Of a DNA stretch of 64,000 bases, positions 1-10,040 are shown piece by piece. Under the pieces are notes generated by a model, which was given only the letters and a program-made list of their open reading frames with translations, did not search any database and had not been told where the DNA came from. The first letter of the stretch is position 1. Every line of letters begins with the position of its first letter. The DNA is taken from positions 67,307,432-67,371,431 of the forward strand of contig OU015501.1 in assembly GCA_907164885.2 (NCBI GenBank), in the 5' to 3' direction. Made by a program: the position numbers and the translations under genes. The DNA comes from Dolomedes plantarius (Eukaryota > Arthropoda > Arachnida > Araneae > Dolomedidae).

Positions 1-1980
1 TATGTGAGCCAAATTTGGTTTTCTTCCGCACCATAACTCGTAGGGCGTCTTTTCACAGGCTCTAGTAGGAAGACGGTTTTGAATATAATTTGCGGTATTG
101 ACAGCTTCTCCCCAGAATTTGTTTGGTAGTTGACTTTGGGACAGCATGCATCTGGTCATTTCGGTAAGACTTCTATTTTTCCTTTCACTCACACCATTCT
201 GTGGAGGTGAGAAAGGAACGCTAAGTTGATGTTTGATGCCATCACTCGACAGAAATTCCTCTATTTCTTTACTGGTGTATTCACCGCCGTTATCCGTTCG
301 GAGAGTCTGTATGGTTCTACCAAATTTATTTTTGGTTATGCCGACAAAATCCTTCAGTTTACTAAGAACTTCACACTTTCTAGTAAGTAAGTAGATGACG
401 GTGTATCTCGTAAAGTCGTCGATAAATGTCACGAAATAGAGCTTTCCACCTATGCTAGGAGTGGGCATGGGTCCGCAAATGTCGCTATGTACAAGTTCCA
501 ACGGTTTCTTTGCACGGACACTGGCTGTTTTTGGATACGGGGATTGTTGCATTTTATTCTTTATGCATTCTGAACAAGATTTATTATGAAGACAATTATC
601 TAGTTTTATTCCGTCGGCGAGATTTTCGTGAACGAGTCGCTTAATTCCGTCATAACTCCGATGACCTAATCTCGAATGCCATAACTGTATACAATTATCA
701 TTTTTGCATTCTATCGCGACATTAGCATTTTCAGAGTGTTTGTTTAAAACAATTTTGTATAAACTATCTTTATCAGAATATGCGTGCATAATCACTTCAT
801 TATTCTTCTTCACGAAGCAATTATTTTTCTCGAAAAGGACAGAGTACCCCATACTAGCGATTTTTTTAACGGAAATTAAATTGCTCTTTAAATCAGGAAC
901 GAAAAGGGCATTAGTCAGTCTTATTTTCTGCATATTTAGATCAAGGTCAACAAATCCACTGCCTTTGGAAAATACGATTTTACCATCTGCTAGAATAATT
1001 TTCGTGGGTGATTCATTTTGTTTCAGTTCTGTAAATAAACTTTCATCGGACAGCAAATGACTGCTTGCTCCGGAATCCACATATAGAACCTTTACATTTG
1101 TATTTTGTTCAGAACGGTAAATAGAGGCATTGCTCTTCACTGGCGCCTGTTGACTGTAAACATTCGCGCTCATACATTGCCGGTCTGATTTTCCGCCATG
1201 TTTGGTCACGCGAGTTTCTAACTTTGTGTTATTAGAATTATAAGAACAAGTATTGCTATTCCTGTTTTGTAACTTAAAACAACAGTTTCGGGTATGGCCG
1301 TTTCGCTTACAAAAGCTACAAAATTTCTCCGACCTTTTATTGTTAGAATTTCTTGCGTTTATAGCAGATTTAAATGCCGTTGAAGTATTATCGGAATTTC
1401 GGTCCGCTTTCTGTTCTAACCTTCTATTATATTCATCGGCGAGTTTCGTTTTTACTAAATCCGTAGTTATAAGTGTCTCATCTCGAGCTTCTAGGGCGGT
1501 AATGAGATTATTGTAAGATTCAGGAATCGAAACTAACAAAAGAGCGGCTATGTGCTGATCTGCAATGTTCTCACCGATAGCTTTCAGTTTTTCAACCAAA
1601 TCCATCATGTGATTGATGTGCGCGATCATATCACCGTGTTCAGGCATTTTAATTGAATATAATTTTCTTAAAAGATATAACTTGCTACTTAAATTGGAAC
1701 GTTCATGTACTGATTTCAGTTTTTGCCATGTACCGGCAGCAGTTGTTTCGTTTTTAACATGAATGATTTGGGAATCTTCTATGCATAGATTTATGATTGC
1801 TCGTGCTTGTTTATCCCTCTTTAAAAATGTTTCATCAGGTTTATCGGATGGTGGAGAATTAAGAAGATCATCTAACCCATCCCGCATCAAAAGCATTTCA
1901 ATCTTGAATTTCCAAACCGCATAATTTTCGGAATTCAGTTTAGTCATCTGCGTCGAATCTTTAAACACTGATTGAGCCAT
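1..1980 (-). CDS. Ty1/copia-type gag-pol polyprotein, N-terminal 660 codons (partial at left edge)
   Basis: I read this frame through from the ATG at 1980-1978 to the window edge and found no stop. The Gag part (about residues 1-215) begins with a copia-style NYAVWKFKIEMLL segment. A CX2CX4HX4C zinc knuckle (CSFCKRNGHTRNCC) lies at residues 221-234. The aspartic protease signature VDSGASSHLL begins near residue 301. The integrase has an HHCC zinc site (HSRLGH...CSECIKNK), the first Asp in LVHSDICGP, the second in RTDNGGEYTS and the Glu in NGVSERKN, a D-D-35-E pattern. Reverse transcriptase and RNase H would lie left of the window. An open frame this long suggests a young or recently active copy. 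The start was chosen as the first ATG before the Gag domain. Confidence 0.93.
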   Translation of the reverse strand, partial: MAQSVFKDSTQMTKLNSENYAVWKFKIEMLLMRDGLDDLLNSPPSDKPDETFLKRDKQARAIINLCIEDSQIIHVKNETTAAGTWQKLKSVHERSNLSSKLYLLRKLYSIKMPEHGDMIAHINHMMDLVEKLKAIGENIADQHIAALLLVSIPESYNNLITALEARDETLITTDLVKTKLADEYNRRLEQKADRNSDNTSTAFKSAINARNSNNKRSEKFCSFCKRNGHTRNCCFKLQNRNSNTCSYNSNNTKLETRVTKHGGKSDRQCMSANVYSQQAPVKSNASIYRSEQNTNVKVLYVDSGASSHLLSDESLFTELKQNESPTKIILADGKIVFSKGSGFVDLDLNMQKIRLTNALFVPDLKSNLISVKKIASMGYSVLFEKNNCFVKKNNEVIMHAYSDKDSLYKIVLNKHSENANVAIECKNDNCIQLWHSRLGHRSYDGIKRLVHENLADGIKLDNCLHNKSCSECIKNKMQQSPYPKTASVRAKKPLELVHSDICGPMPTPSIGGKLYFVTFIDDFTRYTVIYLLTRKCEVLSKLKDFVGITKNKFGRTIQTLRTDNGGEYTSKEIEEFLSSDGIKHQLSVPFSPPQNGVSERKNRSLTEMTRCMLSQSQLPNKFWGEAVNTANYIQNRLPTRACEKTPYELWCGRKPNLAHI

Positions 1981-2290
1981 TTTTGCTTTTAGTACCAGAA
2001 TTTAGCTGTTCAGTCTCATAATCATTGATGTGAAGATAGCAAAAATATATTGCTTACCTCCGTCTCGGCGGTGCAGCTGTCTTGGTACAAAGTAATTCCA
2101 GGTACACGAACATTAAAACATGTATTTATTTAATCTACTACGAAACAAAAAGAACGTTACATTGCTACGATACAATAACGGAAAATTACATAAACAGAAG
2201 TAAGAAGGAATCATGGGATACATTCTGGTTTGCTCCGGTTTGGCGCGCGCCTTGGAGACTTAGGGTTGCATGAAAAGGTTAGTTTTCAAA
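1981..2290 (-). mobile_element. Probable 5' LTR and leader of the copia element
   Basis: On the minus strand the sequence just upstream of the gag start contains TGGTACTAAAAGC about 20 bases before the ATG. This resembles the initiator-tRNA primer sites of many copia elements. Further upstream is an AATAAA signal (plus strand TTTATT near 2124-2129). No second LTR is available for comparison, so the LTR limits are guesses. Confidence 0.4.
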
Positions 2291-2352
2291 ATGTGTGATT
2301 ACTTTTCAACAGTAAGCACCTTTAAAACCCTTACAGCTCTGGTGGATATACC

Positions 2353-2401
2353 CACCTCTGTCTCTCTCTCTTTACATATATGTGTGTGTGTGTGTGTGTT
2401 T
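2353..2401. repeat. Adjacent (CT)n and (GT)n microsatellites
   Basis: A run of TCTCTCTC is followed after a short spacer by about ten GT units. Confidence 0.9.
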
Positions 2402-2890
2402 GTTTCTTTGTTTTCATTCTACCTTAGAAATGGTAGTTATCGGATATTAAGCATTTGATTAAAATTATTTAGTTCTACTTTGATGTGATACACTTTTTTG
2501 CCTATTCAAATAGAACTAATTATGTATGATTATTTATTTTATAAACTTATTAACATATTTATAATTATGTAAAATCTGGATGTACATCAATTTTGCCTTG
2601 TAAGGACAAGTGATCAAAGTGTTTTACTTCACTCGGCTGTAATGTGTTATCAACAGTTCCTGCATACAACAGACATTAAAATATACGTGCATGTTAAATT
2701 TATGATTTGAATGTTCATCAGAGAAATAACGGCAAGGATGTTATAAACTCTTTTAGGGTCGCACGTCTACGGGGTATTCAGAATTTTAAGGCTGCGCATA
2801 AAATCTTCCGAGTTGAATTTCCGAGATCTAAAAGTAAAATAAATTTTGCATTAGCATGTGATCCTGTATAACTAGAAATTGCATAGCCCT
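2402..2890. other. Unassigned AT-rich stretch
   Basis: No long reading frame, inverted repeat or recognisable transposon sequence was seen. The stretch is AT-rich with many stops in all frames. Confidence 0.6.
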
Positions 2891-2899
2891 TCTTACTTT

Positions 2900-3068
2900 A
2901 AAGTTAACGAACGACTGCCGAATAGATGGGGCGCGAGGCCGCGGATCCTCGAATCCCGCGTAGGCGTAGACACTTGTATCTGTTCCGAATGGTCCTGGTC
3001 TGTTTAGCCCTCGTGTTGCAGAATTCTAGCCCTTACGCTTTAAACCAACCAACCAACCAACCAACCAA
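2900..3068 (+). mobile_element. SINE-like retroposon with (AACC)n tail
   Basis: A GC-rich segment contains a possible RNA polymerase III B-box (CTCGAATCCC near 2949-2958). It is followed by the tail GGTCCTGGTCTGTTTAGCCC..GTGTTGCA and about six AACC units (3042-3068). A very similar tail occurs at 28709-28785 before another run of AACC-like units, so both look like retroposon 3' ends of one family. No target duplication was identified. Confidence 0.5.
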
Positions 3069-3069
3069 T

Positions 3070-4833
3070 TTATCAAGCTATAAAATTCATGTTACTTTAC
3101 TCTACAATAATTTACTTCTAAACGCATGTTAAGTAAAACTTAATGGGGAGAAAGATATCAGATTTTCTGTTTTATCGAAAGCCTAATTAAGAATACAAAA
3201 AAATTCTGTGTAAAGCTTTTTTAACGTAGGATTACGTTCCTCCATAACGGTCCGCGGTAAAGCAAAATCTATGACGCTAAAACCGTCTTCGCGAGGTATA
3301 AATCAAGAGTGGCAGAGTAGACAAATGTAACTTATTTTTCTTACCATCTACCTATTCTGCATAGGGTTATCACTCATCCTTCTCTTAGTAAGTAGGAATT
3401 TTATTGAAAAAAAAAAAGGTAATCAACGATAAGTAATCCTACGTTAAATTCCCGCAGTAGTTTCGTTAGAAGAGATTACCTGATTTTTTTTTTTTTAATT
3501 GGTCTGGTGGCGGAGTTTGGAGAAACACACGAAAAGTATGAGGCATTATATTACATTAATTAAATATGGATTAATTTTCCAAATAAAGCCATACGTTAAA
3601 AAAAAATATTACATTAATATTTTTTATAACTATGGTTGTATTTCCCTAAAAATGAAGAAAGATATTATTGCAGCGAGGGGGGAGTAAAATTTTGCTTGTT
3701 TACAGTCAACTTTTTTTTATTATGCGATTGTCGTTAACAAGTTTTTACATGTGCACTCTCTTCCTCATTTTGATTTTCTCAGTATCCTGATGTTTATTCA
3801 CGCAGCGAGACTGTTATTTAATCTGAAAAACATTGTGTTTTATCTGCTCCGTATGCTTTCATTTGATGTAATTTTATGTTCTGTGACATGTGTATACATT
3901 TTTGTTGGTTTATTGTACCATGAAGAGGGTTAACAGGTTTAAAAAGAGTGGCTATTTCTACGCACTGTTACCTACAAAGTTGTTCACGGGCTTTCATCCG
4001 TTTCTCCGAAATGAGAAATAGGCGGAGTGTACCCTATATTAGACTTCGCTCGATCTATTTACCTTTTCTTGTGTACATTCCGTTCCAGCTTGCTGGAAAT
4101 ATCCATTTGCTGTAAATTAGGTTCCCTTCATCGTTCTGTACTATAGGTGTACTAGATGAGGTCTGCTGATTTTTAAAGCTGCTAAATGGTCCATAAAGAA
4201 TTTTTACGTTTGCTTCAAACTATACATTTTTCCTGAAATTGTAGTTGTGATCATGAGCATTTTTTTTTTCCCGTTTGTTGCTGTACATTCTAACTTGCAG
4301 TTGAAAAAAAAAGTAAAGAAATAGATTTCGTAAATTCACAGAATTTTTTAAACCATGTAGTTATTCGGCTATTCAGAAACAGCTAAAAGTACTCTGTCTC
4401 CAAAAATCTGCTTCCGTATCACTTGTTAAAAAAAAAGGTTGAGATACTTCCTTAATATAGCCAATGCACTACAAAATATCCTCCCTGGATTGTGACTTAT
4501 GGCTTGCAATAAATATTGTTAATGACCCTCTCTCTGTCTCATATATGATCACAAATAAAATAATTATAATTGGGAGCCCATAAAGACATCCCAATTGATT
4601 TTACCTGCTAGACAGAAACCAGCAATTCATGTACCCCCTTTCTTTTAGGATTCGGTAAGTTCCTCTTAGATAACTTTAGCTACGCTGTGTTCCTTAAACA
4701 TGCACGAAAAATAGAAAAAGAAACTCCGAGAAGCAAATAACATGAGTGTGCATGAAAAATAGAAAAAAGAAGCTCGGAGAAAATAAATAACATGAGTGAA
4801 CGAACGTTTTGAGCGTTAATTTCCGTTCATGCG
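3070..4833. other. Unassigned AT-rich intergenic stretch
   Basis: The stretch contains several poly-A and poly-T runs, for example near 3409 and 3486, and no convincing coding frame. Around 4700-4795 there is a short imperfect direct repeat (CATGCACGAAAAATAGAAAAAG and CATGAAAAATAGAAAAAAG). Confidence 0.5.
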
Positions 4834-4881
4834 ATTATTTATTTATTTATTTATTTATTTTTATTTTTGAGAGAGAGAGAT
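4834..4881. repeat. (ATTT)n followed by (GA)n
   Basis: About eight ATTT units are followed directly by GAGAGAGAGAGA. Confidence 0.9.
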
Positions 4882-5179
4882 GGGAATTTTAACACATGTA
4901 CCTTCCCGGTCTTCAAGCAGGGTGTTTTCGTAGGGGATAGGGCTTTGAGTTAACGTTGCATGCTAGGAAAATCTAGAACAGATGCGCCTTGTCACGAATG
5001 CAATCTTTGAGATTTAAAATTGATCTAAATGGCCATAACTTCCATATTCGGTACCTACGACAATTTTGCCACTTCTCAGGTCGAGTATTTATCCCCCAGG
5101 AAATCACAATCTTTCAGCGGAAATTATAACTAAAGATAATTTTGGTGTAACAAAACAAAAGATTAATGATATAACAAAA

Positions 5180-6004
5180 GATAATTTTGGTCCCGCCGTT
5201 TTCCTATTGTATTTAAAGCTAATTTATCCTTTTATAGCGAACCTCCGAAATCTTAAGAATCTGCTATAACGAACTTTTTTTTTTTCAGTCCACTACTGAA
5301 TTTTTTTTCTAAAAACTTTTTAAGAATGAAGAAGATAATGAAGATTTACCCATCGATGTGGATAGAAAAGCACAAATTTTCATCATTCTCAGATTGTGAC
5401 ATGCAGTTGTTCGAAACGTGATGATGAATTAATTACGTGTGAAAACGACTGATGAAGATATTGGGGAAGAAATTATTATGAATCATTCTGAAATCGAAGA
5501 TTCTGCATCTGATGCTGATGAAGAGGAGCACATAAATGACGAAATCCCACCATCTCAGATGCTACAGCAGCAATGTGTGTAATTAATAAGTTTTTGTCTA
5601 CACAAACAGTGGAAGAAAGAGTGTTGGAGTCATTTGATGTATTGGACAAAGAATTTCATAAAATGTTTTTGAAATCGGCATTACATCAGCAGAAGATTAC
5701 CGATTATTTCTATGTCAAAACAGGGAGCAACACTTAAAGATAAAATTAATTTATTTCCATTTGTCTTCATTTTTAGTTAATTTAATTAGTATTGTGTCAG
5801 TTTAATGTAATCGATTTTAGTCAATTTAATTCATTAATGATCATTTTTAATAGATTTTATAATTTTTTTAATACATCATTATTGAATGCACATAGCAACT
5901 AATGAGTTATACATTTTTTGAACTCTAACATTTTTCTTAACGGTTCGGATATAGCGAACAAAACCTTTGGTCCCTTGAAGTTCGTTATAACGGGGTTCGA
6001 CTGT
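5180..6004 (+). mobile_element. Tigger/pogo-type DNA transposon relic
   Basis: The right end (about 5972-6004) has GTCCCTTGAAGTTCGTTATAACGGGGTTCGACTGTA in two overlapping parts, the typical Tigger terminal repeat. The left side has diverged matches (GGTCCCGCCG, then TATAGCGAACCTCCG and TATAACGAAC near 5190-5275). Between them, about 5320-5735, is a degraded transposase C-terminus: an acidic segment followed by KITDYFYVKTGSNT and a stop, matching the usual Tigger C-terminal motif. The catalytic region is missing. Confidence 0.75.
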
Positions 6005-6399
6005 ATTGAAATTCAAACATTCTCTGGTCAGAGTTATGGTTGTAGCAAACCGTTATTTTCACTTCATATGTCGAATGTCTATGAAAAATAGGATTAACTG
6101 GACCTTGCAGCAGCCTAAGTGTTCTGAAAACGCATGTTTCAGTATAAGGAAGTTGTATTTTTGTTTTGGGATCTGAAAGGGAGCTTTGTGCAATAAATAG
6201 CTTGTCCTCGTAGTTTAACTCAAGCCCATTCTATGGTATTTAAATCTGGTGGATATTTCCCTCCTGCTCATTTTCATATCTCCCAAGTCCATAACAGTCG
6301 ATTGTATTGTAAAAGTTGACCGTAACGCTCTAAATCAGAGATCGGCGAATTGTAGCTTGCGAGCCACACGTGGCTCTAAAGTGAAAGTGAAAATGAAAA

Positions 6400-7429
6400 T
6401 GAAAGCCAAACGCGTGGAGAGGACATAGCAAATGCCGTCCTAGAATGCATCGAAAAAATTGTATCCCACTCAATAAAATTGTGTGAATTGCAACCGATGG
6501 TGCAAAAAGTGTGACGGGAGCGGTTTTGTTTCAATTTTAAAAGGAAATATTAATCATGAGTGATTACTTTCCATTGTATACTCCACCAGTAAGCACTTTG
6601 TGTACAAACATTTCCGAAAGAAGTCGGTAAAATTATGGGATTGATAATTAAGATTACCAACTTTATTGCAGCGGGTATTTAGATCTCCAGTACAAGTTTC
6701 GATGGCTTTCCAGAGGTGACGTATTAAAGCGTTTTGCATCTTGCATAAATGAAATCAAACTATCCCCCGACAACAAGGATATTCAATATCCAGAATTAAC
6801 GGAAGAACAGTGGTTGCAAAAATTGCACGTTATGGGGAACGTCACATCACAACTGAATTAGCTCAGTTGTGTTCTAACGTCCTGATCTCAATCGTAAATT
6901 AACAAGGCAAGGGGGATATTGCTTTTTCAGTGGTAGAAGTTTGATTCTGATCGCTGAAGATTTAGAGGGGGGAACTTTAGTTCATCTCCCAAACTTGTCT
7001 CAATATCGCCGAGAAAACAATGCCCTCATGCACAAAGATTATTTCAAGACAGCAGTTTTAAACATTAGAGAATCTTTTCTTCAGATGTTTCAAGAATTCA
7101 GAAATGATGAAGCGATGCTAGCTTTTATTACAAATCCTCTTAATCCCAATGTGAAGGAGTTCAATTTTTCTCTCTTTGAGATTGACGCGACTAATTTGGA
7201 AATATTACTGGACTTGACAAGCAAAGACTTATGGGGCTCCAAATTTGTACATCTTGGTCCTGAAGTTGAAAAATTTGTATTTGGTGTTCTCAGTAGCATC
7301 GGGTCTACGTATTTATGTGAGCAGTCGTTTTCCAACAGGAATTTAATTATATGTAAATTGAGGAGCCAAATTGCTGTTGCCAACTTAGAATCGTGCCTTG
7401 AATTAAAAGCGACTGGTAACAAACTGTAA
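6400..7429 (+). pseudogene. hAT transposase remnant with C-terminal dimerisation region
   Basis: Recognisable pieces in order are a VTDGAKSVTGAV catalytic-core remnant near 6490, then RWLSRGDVLKRFASCINEIKL and YPELTEEQWLQKLHVMGNVT near 6700-6860. An open 162-codon tail (6941-7429) follows, including GPEVEKFVFG and TYLCEQSFSNRNLIICKLRS, the usual hAT dimerisation motif. Stops and frame changes separate the pieces. The closest known proteins are the ZBED/SCAND3-like hAT transposases. Confidence 0.8.
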
Positions 7430-7536
7430 ATACAGAATCTCTTCAAAGAGATTGCTCACACTGATTAAAACCAATTTGAGCTATTTTTGTGTGATTTTTT
7501 TCTTCGTTTATTAAAGATATAATTAATATTATAACT

Positions 7537-7811
7537 AACTCATGGCACAACAGTCCGATTGTGGACCAAGGCCTGCAGTGCCCATCTTCGCTTTCATGAC
7601 CGTGGGCTTGGGGTGCCATATAGCATATGTCTCGGTCAGGTGGTCAACCTGCCGCGAGACCCCAGAGTTAGTTCCCAAGCATGCTTGGTCCTTATTTTAT
7701 CGATCCACTCAAGGGATGAAAGGCTGAGTCGACCTTGCCCAGTCGCAGGATTGAACCCTAGACCTGTGGTGTGGCAGCTTGAAGCTTTTAACCTTTACGC
7801 CACCGGGCATC
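7537..7811 (-). mobile_element. tRNA-derived SINE with 17-bp target duplication
   Basis: Read on the minus strand the element starts with a tRNA-like head whose ends pair (GCCCGGTGGCG and CGACTGGGC). It holds an exact B-box GGTTCAATCC and an A-box-like segment (TGGCGTAAAGGTT). It is flanked by the identical 17-bp sequence TAATTAATATTATAACT at 7520-7536 and 7812-7828, diagnostic of LINE-mediated insertion. It lies inside the hAT element and is therefore younger than it. Confidence 0.9.
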
Positions 7812-7957
7812 TAATTAATATTATAACTTGTTATAATATTACCTTCGATTTTCCGTATTTGTAAAAATATATTTATAACACTCAAATATTTTTTTAATTG
7901 GTGGGTGGACAGGTTTAGCTTCTCCGTCTCAAAAGTTTGCTGACCCCTGCTCTAAAC

Positions 7958-8548
7958 CAACTATCCAACCAACCTTAACAACCGGTTGCCACGTGTAAGA
8001 ATGAATTAAAACTTCGGCGGCATATTAGGATATAGCGAAACAATTGAGAATTTTATTTGGGTAACCTTAATTTTGTCAGTTTATTGTTAATTATTTCGAA
8101 CTGCTGTGATTTCTTCACCAAGCCAAACTGTACAGTATCTGTGAACCGTTAAACTTTAAGCCAATATCCCGTAGTCTTCTCCATTAATCTCTGTCGGTCT
8201 AGCCAACACTGACTCAATGTGATTGAGTCGGTATTAGTTTAGCCATCGTGTAGCAAAAGATGATTACAAGGCGCATAAACCAACTGACCAATTTCTGCTG
8301 CTTTCAAGCGAAAACAGGGCATGGCTTTTTATTGTCCGATTGAATTTCTTACAGATTTACCATATTTTTCGGACCAAAGGACGCACCTCAAATTTATGGG
8401 AGGTTTTTTAGAAAAGAATGTTTTGTTATAGGTATATAAAGATATTTTTCAATTTCTTACTTAATTTTTATTTATTGTTAAAATAATTCGTAATATCAAT
8501 ATTCAGTTCATCATCACTTTCGGTGCACTCACTCACTTGTCTCGTATA
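7958..8548. other. Unassigned stretch between the hAT and Tc1 elements
   Basis: No coding frame or clear repeat was seen. A palindromic segment around 8215-8235 (TGACTCAATGTGATTGAGTCGG) could form a short hairpin. Confidence 0.5.
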
Positions 8549-10040
8549 CACTACTGGCCAAAAGTATTGCAAGTTTGAGAAATCTAACAGTTTTTCAAGA
8601 ATAAGCCCCCAAAAAATATATTTTCAATTAAGCTGATTTTTTTAAGTGCGAATGTGGTGGAAAAGTTTCAAGCTATTGTGTCATACTTTGTGATGCTATA
8701 TTTATCAACGATTGGGTCATCCCTCATGTTTATTATAAAAACGAGCCGACTGCATAGAATTTCATTTTTTTGTTGCGCTGCTGATGTGCGTACCGCTGCG
8801 CATTGCTTTTAAAATTAAACTTGCTTTTCTTTTAAAATGTGTGAAGTAACTCCTCGGAAGCATCAGGCTATTTTTTTAATGCACCAAAAAAGTATTTCAA
8901 ATGTTAGGATTGCTTATCGGCGCGGCTGCAGTGAGTCGACTGTTTCACGCCTCATAAAGAGATTTAAAACCGTGGATAAGAAGTCTAGAAGTGGTCATCC
9001 GAGGCTATCTTCGAAACGTGCTGATGCTTCATTGACACGATTATGCCGAAAAAATAGGTTTGCAAGAGTTGGAGTGAGTCGACTTCTGTCATTGCCAGTT
9101 CCAGAACAGTTCGCAGGAGGCTCCTTGAAGCTGGTTTCAAGGCACATGTGCCTAGGAAAAAACCAGTTCTGTGCAAAGCAATGCGGAAAAAACGATTGGA
9201 CTGAGCTAAGGTTCACAAAAATTGGAGTATTTCGAAATGGAGACAAGATTTGTTCAGCGACGAAAGTCGATTTTCTTTAATGTCTGACAAACCTGCCCAC
9301 GTTTGGCTTAAAGCAAAAGAGAGCATGAATCCAGACTGCCTGGTTCGTACAGAAAAACACCCAGAAAGCCAAATGGTGTGGGGCTGCATGTCATATAAGT
9401 CAACTGGGCGACTCTATTTTGTACAGGGAACTATGAAGAGTGGCCAGTATACTCGTGTGCTGAAGGATCGATTGCTTCCTAGTGCTCATGACATGTTCCC
9501 AAGGCAGAAAGGGGTATTTCAGCAAGACTTAGAACCCTGCAATACATAAAAAAAAGCAGAAAAAAACCTTTAAAATTAAATTAAATTTATCAGAGTTCAA
9601 TTCTGAACTCTAAATCGAAACATTACTTATTTTAGGTTAAGGCTGAATTTGCAAATCCTAGTATTAATGTTCTCCCATGGCCAGGAAACTCGCCAGATTT
9701 AAATCCTATTGAGAATTTTTGGAGTATAATTGGAAGAAAAATATCTCAAAATCGACCGAGAACAAAACGAGATCTTCACAAAACAATAATTAAAATTTGG
9801 CACCATGAAATACCGAAAGAAGTGATGCAAAACCTTGTGGATTCCATGCCTAAAAGAGCGGCTGCTGTGATCAAAGCCAGAGGCGGCCCAACAACATATT
9901 AAATGCTTTTCGGTTCAATTGCACTCATTTATTATCTTTTCTGCTCAGAACTTGAAATTGCGTATTTATTTCATTTTATTCCGGAGAACCAAAATGGATT
10001 CAGATTTCTGATAACCTGTACATTTTTTGTATGCTACTAG
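8549..10040 (+). mobile_element. Tc1-type transposon, degraded
   Basis: The left end CACTACTGGCCAAAAGTATT follows a TA dinucleotide (8547-8548), as expected for Tc1. The right end is eroded: a weak match to the inverted repeat can be seen near 10000-10035. The transposase inside is broken. Confidence 0.8.
8837..9902 (+). pseudogene. Tc1 transposase pseudogene (DD34E family)
   Basis: The N-terminal helix-turn-helix (TPRKHQAIFLMHQKS..ESTVSRLIKRFK) is readable from 8837. After frame changes come FSDESRFSL (first Asp), MVWGCMSY, FQQDLEPCNT (second Asp) and, after an insertion of roughly 90 bp near 9550-9640, LPWPGNSPDLNPIENFW with the third catalytic residue Glu. The C-terminus is KRAAAVIKARGGPTTY. 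Several frameshifts and the insertion inactivate it. Confidence 0.88.

Larger units (their letters stand above)
6336..7949 (+). mobile_element. hAT-superfamily transposon with 8-bp target duplication
   Basis: The left end CAGAGATCGGCGAATTGTAG and the inverted right end CAGGGGTCAGCAAACTTTTG form hAT terminal repeats. They are flanked by CTCTAAAT (6328-6335) and CTCTAAAC (7950-7957), a 7-of-8 match that is the size expected for hAT. The element is 1614 bp and includes a later SINE insertion at 7537-7811. The coding region is degraded, so the copy cannot mobilise itself. Confidence 0.88.

Noticed and set aside
704..1516. Plus-strand reading frames at 704-1060 and 1253-1516
   Set aside because: They are antisense shadows of the intact copia frame on the minus strand.
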